From Marinobacter profundi (GTDB lineage: Bacteria > Pseudomonadota > Gammaproteobacteria > Pseudomonadales > Oleiphilaceae), in the NCBI RefSeq assembly GCF_002744715.1, contig NZ_KZ319367.1, positions 489,785 through 553,784 of the forward strand: a stretch of 64,000 nucleotides of DNA. The letters are read 5' to 3'. The position numbers and the translations under genes are program-made. Numbering within the stretch: position 1 is the first letter of the stretch; each line of letters begins with the position of its first letter. Below are positions 32,823 through 44,579 of the stretch, in pieces. Under the pieces are notes generated by a model that saw only the letters and a list, made by a program, of their open reading frames with translations, was not told the DNA's origin and did no database searches.

Positions 32823-33947
32823 ATGTCACTTAGGGAATGGTTAATCGCCATAGGTACCCTGGTCATACTGGGCATTATTATTGATGGTATTCGCCGGGTG
32901 AGGCGGGCACGTAAGGAGTCGATGGCGATCTCCTCGGGAATGGGCGCCGATGACCTGCAGGAATCGCCGCTGGATGAGGAGTACAACCCGGAGCTGCCCA
33001 ATGGCGGCGCCCGTACTGTGTCCCGGGAAACCCTTGAGGAGCGGGGCTACGTCAAATCCTCCGGCCGTAGCCGGTTTGCCAACCCGGAGCCCAAGCCGAC
33101 CCGACCGGTCATCGCCGCAGGCGGCAGTATGGCTGACCAGGAGCGTGCGGCGGTGACAGGGGCGCCGCAAGCGGACTCTTTACCCGTAGCCGACGACCGG
33201 CAGGACGCGAGCCACGACGACTGGCAGGAGGAGGTTGCCCCCCGGCGGCCGGCGGGTCAGGCGGACGACATGAACTCGGATTCCGGCTGGGGCGCGCTGG
33301 ATGATGACCCGGAGCTGGACGCCGGCTTCGCCGGTGAATCCCGCGCCACCCCCCGGCCTTTGGAGGTGGCCCCCGATCAGCCCGCGGCGCAGCCTGTGGC
33401 AGATAACGTTCCGCCGTTGGTCACCGCAGATGTACAGCAAGACACCGCCCGTCGCGAGCGTCCCGAAACCAAGGCGGCATCGGAGCCACTGGCCGGGGCT
33501 AATCGTCCGGAGGCGCAGGAGGTCGTTGTCATCAATGTGCTGGCAAAACGGGAACGGGAGTTCCAGGGTGCAGCCCTGAAAAAGCTGTTCGAGGCCTGTG
33601 GTCTGGAATACGGCGACATGGACATCTATCACCGCCACGAACAGGTCGTTACCACCAGTCCGGTACAGTTCAGTGTTGCCAACGCGGTTGAACCCGGCAC
33701 GTTCAGGCCGGCTGATATGCCAGCCCTGTCGACCCCGGGGATCAGTTTCTTCATGAGCCTGCCAGGACCCTCCAATGCGATGCAGGCGTTTGATTTCATG
33801 CTGGAGACCGCCCAGTGCGTCGTCAAAAATCTCGGCGGGGAGCTGAAAGACGAGCGACGCAGTGTGATGACACCACAAACCATCGAGCACTGTCGCCAGA
33901 GGATTCGCGAGTTCGAGCGTAAACAGCGGTCCAGACGGCCCGGCTGA
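32823..33947 (+). CDS. zipA: Cell division protein ZipA
   Basis: 374 residues. One membrane helix near the N-terminus (REWLIAIGTLVILGIIIDGI), a basic patch RRVRRARK, then a Pro/Asp/Glu-rich unfolded linker of about 190 residues, and a C-terminal FtsZ-binding domain (about 235-360: EVVVINVLAKREREFQGAAL, GDMDIYHRHE, ISFFMSLPGPSNAMQAFDFM). ZipA tethers the FtsZ ring to the inner membrane with a cytoplasmic C-terminus. The smc-zipA-ligA order matches pseudomonads. Confidence 0.94.
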   Translation: MSLREWLIAIGTLVILGIIIDGIRRVRRARKESMAISSGMGADDLQESPLDEEYNPELPNGGARTVSRETLEERGYVKSSGRSRFANPEPKPTRPVIAAGGSMADQERAAVTGAPQADSLPVADDRQDASHDDWQEEVAPRRPAGQADDMNSDSGWGALDDDPELDAGFAGESRATPRPLEVAPDQPAAQPVADNVPPLVTADVQQDTARRERPETKAASEPLAGANRPEAQEVVVINVLAKREREFQGAALKKLFEACGLEYGDMDIYHRHEQVVTTSPVQFSVANAVEPGTFRPADMPALSTPGISFFMSLPGPSNAMQAFDFMLETAQCVVKNLGGELKDERRSVMTPQTIEHCRQRIREFERKQRSRRPG

Positions 33948-33972
33948 GCAGCGGCTGTGGTAAATGTCTGGC

Positions 33973-34002
33973 AAATGCCCGGTCTGCACCGGGCATTTTT
34001 TT
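33973..34002 (+). terminator. Hairpin with T-run between zipA and ligA
   Basis: AAATGCCCGGT-CTGC-ACCGGGCATTT is a perfect 11-bp stem followed by a total of seven T. It ends just 19 bases before the ligA ATG, so ligA must rely on read-through or on a promoter inside zipA. Confidence 0.85.
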
Positions 34003-34006
34003 GTAG

Positions 34007-36052
<2,046 letters not shown>

Positions 36053-36260
36053 ATTGTCTGTGCCGGATCCTTCAGACCGGCACTTCCTTCCACCCGGCAC
36101 TTCCCGCCGGGGTCATTAAGGGCCGCAGACCGGCAGGTGTGCGAATCTGAGAACTCGCGCACCCAGCGGCCCCGTCAATTTACGTACCATGGGGTTGGTC
36201 TGTAACGGTGTGTAACGCACCGGATCCTCAACAATAATTCTTTCGAAACGGATTCCCTAC

Positions 36261-39050
36261 ATGTGCGCCGACGTTTGCTCCCGTCCGAAGCGATACCCTG
36301 GCCGGCTGATTCTCGCGATGCTGCTGCCGGTTCTGCTGGCCGCCTGCAAAACCGAGAAAGACCCGGATGATCCGACCGTCCTCGGGGTGCCGCCGGCCAC
36401 CGCCTACCTCGGGGTGGAGTATTACTACAACTTTGGTGCTTACGGCGGCGAGGGGATTCTTGATTATTCGCTGACTAATGCGCCGTCCTGGCTCGCGCTG
36501 GAAGACATCAGCAACAAGGCCCGCCAGGGCATCATTATTCGTGGTGTGCCAGGGCTGACCGGCGGTGAGCGCGGTGCCGGAGACCTTGGTACCACCCGTA
36601 ACATCAACCTGGTGACGACCGATGGCCGGATGGCCGGTGTTCAGCCGTTCGACATCAACGTCAAAGAGAATAACCTCAGCCTCAGAGCGGAGGTGTTTAC
36701 CGAAGGCAAAGCCGGCGCGGCAAAGCAGGGCGTAGGGGAGCGTTGTGAACTGCCGGACCTGGAAAATAGCGGCGAACACAACTACGACATCAACCTCTAC
36801 GACGACAGCGGTGTCTATCTCGGCACCGAGGCCCGAACCAGCGAGACCTATCCGGTGCTGGTTCGGGTGATGCTGGAGCGCCCCTCCGTCACCCGGGTCC
36901 AGGTGGCATGGGAGTTACGCAGCGGGTTCGATCCGCTGGCCTGCGATCCCACGATTGTCGCCCCCCACCAGCGCTGCGAACACAGTCGGCAGAATACCGG
37001 GGATGCCATCATCGACCGTGACGTCATTGCCTGGGGCAGCGGCAGCGGCAACTCGCTGCCGGCGCCGGATTACCTGACCTACCAGGCGGACGAGCAAGGG
37101 CGCTACACCCGGGGCGTGATCACGATCGAGCCCGGTATCCGCGAGTGCTACATCCGGCTTGAAGTGGTCGAGGACAGTGTCCCGGAACCGTCCGAAGTGC
37201 TTGAACTGGCACTGACGGAAGTCCGCTCCGGCCTGGCAGGCCTGGGCGGCAGCAGCAAGGGCGTCCGCACCTCCGTCATCATTGATGATAATGAGCCCAA
37301 GGTAGCCTTGAAGACCGTTATGGGAGGCGATCGCGATGTCATCAATGTCGGCTCTGGCCAGGAGTATCTCGCGGTTCTGAGCAAGCCTGCCGAGATCACC
37401 TACCGTGCCCGAATTGGCCGTGCGGTGAGCTCGGTGGCTCAGCCCGGGGCGGACTACCTGATCGAAATTCAGGATGTAGCTACCGGTACCTGGCTGGCCG
37501 GCGATATTGTCGAGTTTCCGGCGGGGCAGGTGACGGCCCGGTTCCGTGTCAGTGTGCCTGCGGCCAGTTACTCCAATCCTTCCGATAACGACAAGGCAAT
37601 CGAGCTGGCAGTTGACGACGCCTACCAGGCCGGTCGCGAGAATTTCGCCGGATCCGATGCCAGTCTCCTGCGGATCGGCATCAATGAACTGACCACCCGG
37701 TTGCTGGTAGGTGGCGAGGGCGTGTTTATCCCGTCGGACCTGGCGGTAGGGCACGATGGCCGCGTGTTTGTTGCGGGCTACAATCCCGCGGCGGCTAACC
37801 AAGCGGAAATCCATGTATACAGCCAGAAGGGCGAAGGCCTGGGCGTCCTGACCTCCACGGCGCCGGTTGACCCGCTTGCAGGGCCGGTTCTGGACTACAG
37901 CGAGCGCAGGGTGAAGGAAGGTGACCAGGATGTGCTGCGGCGCGAGCTGTTGCTGGTCTATGGCACCCGGGGCACACTTGCCGGCAGCACCAATGCTGGC
38001 GGTGTCGACAGCGTGGTATCCCTGTTCCGCTACGATCCGGCGAGTGCGGAGCTGTATCCGAACGTCTGGAGTCAACAGGCCGGTACCGCAGGCGACGACA
38101 TCCCCCGGTGGGGCGCCGCAGACAGTTTCGGTAATATTTTCGTGACCGGCGAAACGACCGGGCAGTGGCCGGGGGAAACCCAGCGAGGTGGGCGCGACAG
38201 CTACGTCCAGCGTATTGACAGTGTTGATACCGGTACCGGACCGGCGCCGGTCATTGCCTGGACCCGGCAGGCCGGCTCCGCCCTGGAGGACACCGTTGCG
38301 GGCGGCGCGACGTTTGCCAACAGCGGCCTGGTGTTTGGTTCCACGGCCGGCACCCTGGAAGGTCAGCCGACGGCGGGAATGACCGACCTTTACCTGTACT
38401 CGGCGTTTAATGCCGACAGTGACCTGACGGTCTACCAGCGAGGCTCCGACGCCGACGACCTGATCAGTAGCGGTGTCTACAGCGGCGGTACTTTGTGGTT
38501 GCTGGGCAACGGGGATGGCCGTTATGAAATGGCACGGGATGAAGGCGTCGCGGATGATAGCGAGCCGTTCCTCAGCCGCGACCCCCTGCAGAGCACTGCC
38601 GGTTTCCTGTTGGGTTACAGCACAACCGGTGGGCTGGTTGCCGCCCTTACGCTGAACGATATGTCTGGCGAAACCGATATTGCGGATGAGCACTATTCAT
38701 CCCTGGTCGCGTTTGACGGTGACGTTGTGGTCGGCGGGCTGCTGGACAATGCCGCGGGGTTGGCGAGAACCGGAGTTCCCCCTCAACCCGAGGCCAGCCC
38801 GGAGGTTCCGGAAGAGGAGACTACCGGTGAAGATGAACCGCCGGAATCAACCGACACCGCCGAAAACAGCCCGATTGTATTGTGGTACCAATGGCTCGGC
38901 GTCGAAGGAACGGCAATACAGGCGCTGGCGAATTATCGTGATGATGAAATCACTAGCCTGGTGACGATCGACACCACCGGGGGCCGGTTCTGGGAGTTGC
39001 TGATTTTCAGCGGCGAGGGCAGGTTGCTCAATGGTGCGAATCCGGAGTAA
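36261..39050 (+). CDS. Large Calx-beta / beta-propeller-like lipoprotein
   Basis: 929 residues. The signal ends in LLPVLLAACK, a good lipobox, so the protein should be lipidated; residue +2 is Lys, compatible with the outer membrane. A putative-Ig-like segment (about 45-130) is followed by two Calx-beta-like domains: one ends RECYIRLEVVEDSVPEPSE with TSVIIDDNEP, the other contains DIVEFPAGQVTARFRV. From about 490 the sequence has SBBP-like propeller strands (DLAVGHDGRVFVAGYN, ADSFGNIFVTGETTGQ). A Pro/Glu-rich spacer near 845-875 precedes a short C-terminal part. No protease or binding motif is seen. Ca-binding and adhesion are possible but not shown. Confidence 0.75.
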   Translation: MCADVCSRPKRYPGRLILAMLLPVLLAACKTEKDPDDPTVLGVPPATAYLGVEYYYNFGAYGGEGILDYSLTNAPSWLALEDISNKARQGIIIRGVPGLTGGERGAGDLGTTRNINLVTTDGRMAGVQPFDINVKENNLSLRAEVFTEGKAGAAKQGVGERCELPDLENSGEHNYDINLYDDSGVYLGTEARTSETYPVLVRVMLERPSVTRVQVAWELRSGFDPLACDPTIVAPHQRCEHSRQNTGDAIIDRDVIAWGSGSGNSLPAPDYLTYQADEQGRYTRGVITIEPGIRECYIRLEVVEDSVPEPSEVLELALTEVRSGLAGLGGSSKGVRTSVIIDDNEPKVALKTVMGGDRDVINVGSGQEYLAVLSKPAEITYRARIGRAVSSVAQPGADYLIEIQDVATGTWLAGDIVEFPAGQVTARFRVSVPAASYSNPSDNDKAIELAVDDAYQAGRENFAGSDASLLRIGINELTTRLLVGGEGVFIPSDLAVGHDGRVFVAGYNPAAANQAEIHVYSQKGEGLGVLTSTAPVDPLAGPVLDYSERRVKEGDQDVLRRELLLVYGTRGTLAGSTNAGGVDSVVSLFRYDPASAELYPNVWSQQAGTAGDDIPRWGAADSFGNIFVTGETTGQWPGETQRGGRDSYVQRIDSVDTGTGPAPVIAWTRQAGSALEDTVAGGATFANSGLVFGSTAGTLEGQPTAGMTDLYLYSAFNADSDLTVYQRGSDADDLISSGVYSGGTLWLLGNGDGRYEMARDEGVADDSEPFLSRDPLQSTAGFLLGYSTTGGLVAALTLNDMSGETDIADEHYSSLVAFDGDVVVGGLLDNAAGLARTGVPPQPEASPEVPEEETTGEDEPPESTDTAENSPIVLWYQWLGVEGTAIQALANYRDDEITSLVTIDTTGGRFWELLIFSGEGRLLNGANPE

Positions 39051-39067
39051 AAGGACTCCGGATTCGC
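39036..39067 (+). other. Stem-loop spanning the lipoprotein stop codon
   Basis: GCGAATCCGGAGT-AAAAGG-ACTCCGGATTCGC is a perfect 13-bp stem. The stop codon TAA lies at the top of its left arm (39048-39050), and the mnmC stop begins 8 bases later on the other strand. No T-run follows, so termination is uncertain. Confidence 0.6.
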
Positions 39068-39074
39068 CATTGCT

Positions 39075-41024
39075 TCAGGCAGTTGCGGTACTCACCGGGT
39101 GTGCCGGTACCCGGCAGCGGTCAGGATTTAGCCGCGCAGCAATGTCTTTTGGCAGAGCCAGCGGCTGGCCGGTGAGCCGGTCAGCCAGGTATTCTGCCAA
39201 CAGCGGTGCGTAGCTCAGGCCCTTGCTGCCAAGTCCGGTGAACAGGGAAATACCTTCCAGTTCGTGGCCGTCCGGGCCGCAGAGCGGGCCAGCAGCCGGC
39301 TGATAGTCGTGGGTCGTGCAGCGAAAGCCGACCCGGCCCCGCATATCCTCGGGAGCGGGCGCCTCGCCCTGCCATATCCCCGGCAGCATCCCCTCCAGTT
39401 CGCTGATATTTTCCTGGTGGCTGGCTTCCGTCACCGCAGCATCATCGCTGTGCAGGTCAAAGGTGGCGCCGGTCAGGCAAATGCCATCACGCACCGGGTT
39501 AAGGTAACGGTTACCGCAAATGACCGCCTTCGGCGCCTTGAGCCGGGCTGCCTCGAGCAACGACACCTGGCCGCGAATGGTGCGAAAGCGGAAACCACCG
39601 GCCACGGGTATCAGGCCCGGGCTCTGGTGGCCGGCACAGATCACGATGTGGTCGGTTACCAGGTCATTCTTTCCCGCTATGGCGATATGCCAGCGTCCAT
39701 TACAGGGGGTGAGCCGGGTGACCCGATGGCCAAAATGGCCCTGGATATTCCGGTGACGGGCCAGGGCCCGACACGACTGGCCGGGTTCAAGCCAGCCACT
39801 GTCCGGGAACCAGAGGCCGCCCCGCGGCACGTCAACACCGCAGAGTTCCGTCGCCCGGTCGGAATCCACTGGCTGGAGGACGGCGTCGGGGTACCGGTTG
39901 CCCGCGATAAACTTCGCCTGGCGCTGCTGCTCCCGTTCATCGCCGGCCAATTGCAGCAAGCCGCAGGGGTGCCAATGGTCAGCGGCATTGTTGCTGTAGT
40001 AACGCTGGCTGAACAGCAGGGCCGCCAATGCCAGTCGGGTCTGGTAATTGAACTGGACGCCCAGTTTGACGTACAGCGCGCCCTGAAGGTTGCCGGATGC
40101 GGCAGAACCCGGGGCGGTGGTCTCATCAATCAGATGAACTGCAACGCCCCGTTCGGCGAGATTGCGGGCCAGGGTGCAGCCGGCAATGCCACTGCCGATA
40201 ATGGCAACCGAGCGGGGTGGTTGCCGCCGGCGGGGATATTCCGTCGACTCTTTGGCTTCGCCGTCCAACTCACTGGCGTTGCCACCCAGAATACCCGTCA
40301 GCATGTCCCGCTTGCGCCCGTAACCTGGCACTTTGCTCATGGTAAAACCAACACCCGCCAGGGCTCGCCGCACCTCACCCACCGAGGTGAACGTGGCAAC
40401 CGTGGTCCCGGCCTTGCTGTGCTGCCGCACGGCGGTGATCACGTTTGCCCGCCACAGTTCCGGGTTACGTGCCGGTGCAAAGCCGTCCAGGTACCAGGCA
40501 TCGGCGGTGAATTCCAGCTGCTCCCAGCCATCCTGTGCGTCGCCGAAAAATACGGTAAGGCGCACCCGCCCGCTGTCGAAGACCAGGCGGTGGACCCCCT
40601 CGACCAGCGGCGGGTACTGGGCCAACAGCTCGGCGCTGAACCCTGCAAGTTCGGGCCACAGTGCCAGGGCCCGGGTCAGGTCCGCCACCGTTAACGGATG
40701 TTTCTCGATGGTGACATAATGCAGGCAGCCGCTGTCTGCCGGGGCATGACGGCGCCAGGCCTGCCAGGTTGCCAGAAAATTCAGCCCGGTACCGAAGCCG
40801 CACTCGGCTACGACAAACGACGCCCCGGGGGCCAGTCCGGCGAACCGTTCGGGGAGTTGGTTCCGGTCAATAAAAACGTAGCGGGATTCTTCCAGCCCAT
40901 TATCGCGGCAGAAGTAGACATCACCGAACTGGCGGGATTCCGGTACACCGTCCCGCCAGACCAGGTCAGCCGGCTGCAGCGAGGGACGCTGGCGGCTGTC
41001 TGCTGCAGGAGATTCCGGGTTCAT
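39075..41024 (-). CDS. mnmC: Bifunctional tRNA wobble-uridine enzyme MnmC
   Basis: 649 residues, two fused catalytic parts. The N-terminal methyltransferase (about 1-250) has the SAM loop AECGFGTGLNFLATW; the C-terminal FAD oxidoreductase starts with VAIIGSGIAGCTLARNLAE near 270. It turns cmnm5U34 into nm5U34 and then mnm5U34 of tRNAs reading mixed codon boxes, after MnmEG. Its start overlaps the end of the cyclophilin gene by four bases (ATGA), which couples their translation. The paired function of the two genes is unknown. Confidence 0.93.
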   Translation of the reverse strand: MNPESPAADSRQRPSLQPADLVWRDGVPESRQFGDVYFCRDNGLEESRYVFIDRNQLPERFAGLAPGASFVVAECGFGTGLNFLATWQAWRRHAPADSGCLHYVTIEKHPLTVADLTRALALWPELAGFSAELLAQYPPLVEGVHRLVFDSGRVRLTVFFGDAQDGWEQLEFTADAWYLDGFAPARNPELWRANVITAVRQHSKAGTTVATFTSVGEVRRALAGVGFTMSKVPGYGRKRDMLTGILGGNASELDGEAKESTEYPRRRQPPRSVAIIGSGIAGCTLARNLAERGVAVHLIDETTAPGSAASGNLQGALYVKLGVQFNYQTRLALAALLFSQRYYSNNAADHWHPCGLLQLAGDEREQQRQAKFIAGNRYPDAVLQPVDSDRATELCGVDVPRGGLWFPDSGWLEPGQSCRALARHRNIQGHFGHRVTRLTPCNGRWHIAIAGKNDLVTDHIVICAGHQSPGLIPVAGGFRFRTIRGQVSLLEAARLKAPKAVICGNRYLNPVRDGICLTGATFDLHSDDAAVTEASHQENISELEGMLPGIWQGEAPAPEDMRGRVGFRCTTHDYQPAAGPLCGPDGHELEGISLFTGLGSKGLSYAPLLAEYLADRLTGQPLALPKDIAARLNPDRCRVPAHPVSTATA

Positions 41025-41653
41025 TCCGCAGCTTCACCAATGCGAACAATCTTCTCAATGGTGACGGTATCGAGGGGCACGTCGCCCATGCCATTGCGTC
41101 GTCCGGTACGCTTGCCGGCAATGGCATCGGCCACGTCCATGCCACTGGTCACCTTGCCGAATACGGCATACCCGGCACCCCGGGCGCCGGCATTGAGGTA
41201 CTGATTGTCTACCAGGTTGATAAAGAACTGGGAGGTGGCGGAATGCGGGTCGCTGGTACGGGCCATGGCGATGGTGCCGCGCTGGTTCGGCAGTTCGGCA
41301 CGGCCCTCGTTGCGAACCGGCTCGCGGGTCTGTTTGCGGAGCAGGTCAGCGGTAAAACCGCCGCCCTGAATCATGAAGCCGGGAATAACCCGGTGAAAAA
41401 CAGTGCCGTCGTAGAAACCGTTGTCGACGTAGGTCAGAAAGTTGGCAACCGTCTGTGGCGCCAGATCGGATCGCAGGGTTAGCTCAAGCACGCCCTCGGA
41501 CGTGTGCATTCTGACCCGCGGCAATTCCGCCGCGGCGCCATCCGACTGTGCCTGGGTCAGCGGTGTGAACGCCAGGGTGACCAAAAACACAAACAGGACG
41601 TTCATCAGGCGGGCCGGGCTTTTCAGGCTGATTTTGCGTTCAAGACTCGTCAC
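41021..41653 (-). CDS. Secreted cyclophilin-type peptidyl-prolyl isomerase
   Basis: 210 residues from a GTG. A basic N-region and the core MNVLFVFLVTLAFTPLTQAQ form a signal peptide, so it acts in the periplasm; starting at Met17 would also leave a complete signal. The cyclophilin domain is full: VANFLTYVDNGFYDGTVFHRVIPGFMIQGG carries the catalytic Arg, and ATSQFFINL is the family motif. It should speed proline isomerisation during envelope protein folding, like PpiA. mnmC follows with a four-base overlap. Confidence 0.9.
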   Translation of the reverse strand: MTSLERKISLKSPARLMNVLFVFLVTLAFTPLTQAQSDGAAAELPRVRMHTSEGVLELTLRSDLAPQTVANFLTYVDNGFYDGTVFHRVIPGFMIQGGGFTADLLRKQTREPVRNEGRAELPNQRGTIAMARTSDPHSATSQFFINLVDNQYLNAGARGAGYAVFGKVTSGMDVADAIAGKRTGRRNGMGDVPLDTVTIEKIVRIGEAAE

Positions 41654-41869
41654 GGTAGAGACCCCTTGGTTTCATTGGGCAAGCGATTGCCGGTGCAACA
41701 TGAACAGGCCCGGCTGGTTGTCGTCGGATTCTAGCAGGTTTGACCCGTTATGGAGCCAGCTTGTGCTGTTGGTTTGCTAGCTGGAAGCATGTATTGCGAT
41801 GGGGGAGGAACCGGCCGGCAGGTTTGCTATTATCTCCGGCTACCAGGAACTTCGGAGAACCGACAGCCC

Positions 41870-42712
41870 ATGACAGCAGAGATTACCCAACCGGACTATG
41901 AGTCGTTCCGGTTGTTCCTCCATGACGCCTGCGGAATACTGCTTGGCGCCGCCAGCCAGAAGCAGGTGCGGCGCCGGTTGCTTCGTATCCTTGGTGACCA
42001 TGGCCTGGCCGGGTTGCCGGAGTTGGCTGACCGGCTGGCGGGGCCGGGGCGCAACGCACTTCGCGAGCAGGTAATCGACCTGTTGACCCGGGCGGAATCA
42101 CGCTGGTTCACCGATGAACTTGCGTTTCGGTTTATTGCTGAGCAATGGTTGCCCGCTCAGGGGTTGCCCACTCAGGCGCGAAACCATGTGGATCGCCCCC
42201 TGGCGATCTGGTCCGCGGCCTGTTGCACCGGTGAGGAGCCCTACGGAGTCGCCATGCTAATCGAAGAATTCCGCGAGGCTCACCCCGGCAGGCTTGCCGA
42301 TGTAACGATTGTTGCGACCGATGTGGCCAAGGGATTGCTCGATACCGCGCGACAGGGCGAGTATGACTTGATGACGGGAGAGGATGGGTTGTCTGCTGCC
42401 CGCCGGGCGGCGTTCTTCAGCCAGACCGGCCCCGATCGCTGGCAGGTCAGCCCCGAACTGCGGGCGCGGGTTGGATTCCGCAAGCTTAATCTGCGGGAAC
42501 AGTCGTTGCCGGCGGGATTTGATCTGGTGCTGTGTCGCAACGTGCTGAGGTATTTTACCGCCAATGTGCGGCAGGACCTGCTGACCCGGGTCCACCGCAG
42601 CCTGAATCCCGGAGGCTATCTCGTCCTTGCCAGTACCGAGGCCATTAGCGGCCTGACTGACCTCTATGAGCCGGTGCAGTGTTCGCCCGGCATTGTCTAC
42701 CGCAAGAAGTAA
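41870..42712 (+). CDS. CheR-family protein methyltransferase, stand-alone
   Basis: 280 residues. The N-terminal helical domain has FRLFLHDACGILLG; the SAM-binding domain has IWSAACCTGEEPYGVAML, DVTIVATDVAKGLLDTARQGEY, and FDLVLCRNVLRYF. This matches CheR, which methylates Glu residues of chemoreceptors, with the variant SRWFTDE in the usual ETxFFRD position. No receptor, cheB or cheA gene is near, so its target is unknown. The ATG at 41870 has GGAG about 13 nt upstream; the open frame extends 40 codons earlier with no site. Confidence 0.88.
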   Translation: MTAEITQPDYESFRLFLHDACGILLGAASQKQVRRRLLRILGDHGLAGLPELADRLAGPGRNALREQVIDLLTRAESRWFTDELAFRFIAEQWLPAQGLPTQARNHVDRPLAIWSAACCTGEEPYGVAMLIEEFREAHPGRLADVTIVATDVAKGLLDTARQGEYDLMTGEDGLSAARRAAFFSQTGPDRWQVSPELRARVGFRKLNLREQSLPAGFDLVLCRNVLRYFTANVRQDLLTRVHRSLNPGGYLVLASTEAISGLTDLYEPVQCSPGIVYRKK

Positions 42713-42729
42713 CCGGAAGCATCGCAAAC

Positions 42730-43920
42730 ATGCCACTTAACGTCTGGATTCTGGTGGCGGCACAGGCCTTCGCCATGTGTACCGCCCCGTTCATTGTATT
42801 CATCGGCAGCCTGCAGGGCCGCCTGCTGGCACCGTCGCCGGAGTTCGCCACGTTGCCGGTGGGCCTCGTGGTGGTGGGAACGGTGCTCGCCATCAAGCCG
42901 GCCACCTGGCTGATGGAGCGTATCGGCCGCAAGCCGGTCATGTTGCTGGGGGCGCTGATGGGCGTCGCGGCCGGACTGACCGGGGCCGCGTCCTCCTGGA
43001 GTGGCAGTTTTACCCTGCTGTGTGCGGCTGCGGTAATTGGCGGTACTGGTCTTGCCGTGGTGCACCAGTACCGGTTTGCCGCGATGGAATCGGTTGCGCC
43101 GGAAATGGCAGGTTCGGCCGCCGCCCGGGTGCTGCTTGGCGGCTTGATTGCTGCCTGGCTGGGGCCCGAAGTGGCACTGATTGGTGAGGGCGGTGAGGGT
43201 GACGCGCCGTTCATGACGGGTTGGCTGGGGCTGGCGGTGATCCAGGCCACAGCCATTCTGGTGCTCGCGGTGGGCTATCAGGGGCGGCGAGAGCGGGTTC
43301 GCGAGACAGTTCACGGTGGCGCCGGCGGGCGGCCACTGGCCGAAATTCTTCGCCAGCCACTGGTGTGGGCTGCCATCAGTTCCGCTGCCGTCGGCTATGC
43401 GGTGATGAGCTTTATCATGACCGCAACGCCCCTGAGTATGACCGAGCTCGGCGGCCACGAGCTGACTGATGCCAAACGGGTCATCCAGATTCACATCCTG
43501 GCCATGTATCTGCCGTCACTGATCAGCGGCTGGCTGACCCGTACCATCGGCTTGCCCGTCATGATGGGGGCAGGGCTGCTGGCTTACGGTACCTGTATCG
43601 CGCTGGCGGCCAGTGGCATTTCCCTCCACCATTACCTGGTGGCGTTGATTCTGCTGGGTATCGGCTGGAACTTCCTGTTTGTCGGCGGTACCACCTTGCT
43701 GCCGCGCGGTTACCATGACGCCGAGCGCTTTCGCGTGCAAGGGCTGAACGATCTGGTGGTGTTCGGTTCCCAGGCGACGGCGGCACTGTCAGCGGGTGCT
43801 GTGCTGAGTACCCTGGCGTGGTCCGGCTTGCTGATGGTGGCGGTTCCGTTCCTGGTGCTCCATGCCTTGCTGATGGTGGTCTGGCTGACCAGGAAACCGG
43901 CCAGCGAGCAGCCGTCCTGA
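42730..43920 (+). CDS. MFS transporter
   Basis: 396 residues with about twelve hydrophobic segments. The signature between helices 2 and 3 is ERIGRKPVMLLGALMG, a clear major-facilitator loop. Residues such as HQYRFAAMESVAPEMAGSAA and the C-terminal half containing LILLGIGWNFLFVGGTTLL resemble uncharacterised MFS members that Pseudomonas relatives annotate only by family. Substrate unknown. It begins 17 nt after the CheR-like gene; the flavin-reductase-like gene starts 29 nt after its stop, so the three may form one operon. Confidence 0.85.
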   Translation: MPLNVWILVAAQAFAMCTAPFIVFIGSLQGRLLAPSPEFATLPVGLVVVGTVLAIKPATWLMERIGRKPVMLLGALMGVAAGLTGAASSWSGSFTLLCAAAVIGGTGLAVVHQYRFAAMESVAPEMAGSAAARVLLGGLIAAWLGPEVALIGEGGEGDAPFMTGWLGLAVIQATAILVLAVGYQGRRERVRETVHGGAGGRPLAEILRQPLVWAAISSAAVGYAVMSFIMTATPLSMTELGGHELTDAKRVIQIHILAMYLPSLISGWLTRTIGLPVMMGAGLLAYGTCIALAASGISLHHYLVALILLGIGWNFLFVGGTTLLPRGYHDAERFRVQGLNDLVVFGSQATAALSAGAVLSTLAWSGLLMVAVPFLVLHALLMVVWLTRKPASEQPS

Positions 43921-43949
43921 CCATAACCCATCCTACTTTGGAGAACGCG

Positions 43950-44567
43950 ATGCTTATTGATTTTGATGGCCTGCCTGCTACCCAGGCCTATCACACCATG
44001 ACCCAGACCCTGATCCCCCGCCCGGTGGCCTGGGTGCTGAGTGAGAACCCCGAGGGTGACTACAACCTGGCGCCTTACTCGTTCTTCACCGCGATCACCA
44101 GCCATCCGCCGCTGCTGATGATCTCTACGGGCAAGAAGCCGACGACGGGGGATTCCAAGGACACCCGGGTGAACATCGAACAGCGTCGCTATTTCACCGT
44201 CCACATCGCCCACCGGGATCTCGCGGAAGTGATGACGGAGTCGTCCCGCACCTTGCCCCACGGCGAATCCGAGGTAACCCGGCTGGGACTCGAGTTGGCG
44301 GAGATTGAAGGTTTTCCGTTGCCAAGGCTGGCGGACTGCCGCATTGCGATGGCCTGTGAATTGTATGAGGTTCAGGAAATCGGCGAAGCGGCGCAATCGA
44401 TGATCTTTGGCAAGATCCTCAAGGTCTACGTGGCGGATGAAGCGACCGGTAAGGATGACAAGGGCCGGCTGGTTGTTGATGCTGCCGCCATTGATCCGAT
44501 TGGCCGGCTCGGGGCCAATGAATACGTGACCTTTGGCGACATCGTCACCATTCCACGTCCGGCATGA
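43950..44567 (+). CDS. Flavin reductase-like domain protein
   Basis: 205 residues. The FMN-binding split-barrel motifs are visible: QTLIPRPVAWVLSENPEGDYNLAPYSFFTAITSHPPLLMIS and then DSKDTRVNIEQRRYFTVHIAH. This is the DIM6/NTAB family, which binds FMN and either reduces it or serves as a flavoprotein. GGAG precedes the ATG at a good distance. No partner oxygenase gene lies next to it; the converging isochorismatase-like gene ends 12 bases away. Substrate unknown. Confidence 0.87.
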   Translation: MLIDFDGLPATQAYHTMTQTLIPRPVAWVLSENPEGDYNLAPYSFFTAITSHPPLLMISTGKKPTTGDSKDTRVNIEQRRYFTVHIAHRDLAEVMTESSRTLPHGESEVTRLGLELAEIEGFPLPRLADCRIAMACELYEVQEIGEAAQSMIFGKILKVYVADEATGKDDKGRLVVDAAAIDPIGRLGANEYVTFGDIVTIPRPA

Positions 44568-44579
44568 GGTGGTCGCGGG

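Noticed and set aside
36060..36083. GTGCCGG...CCGGCAC hairpin as terminator of ligA
   Set aside because: Only 7 bp with a 10-nt loop and no T-run; not strong enough to call.
39264..40694. 476-codon plus-strand frame opposite mnmC
   Set aside because: Lies wholly opposite a certain gene and lacks any recognisable motif.
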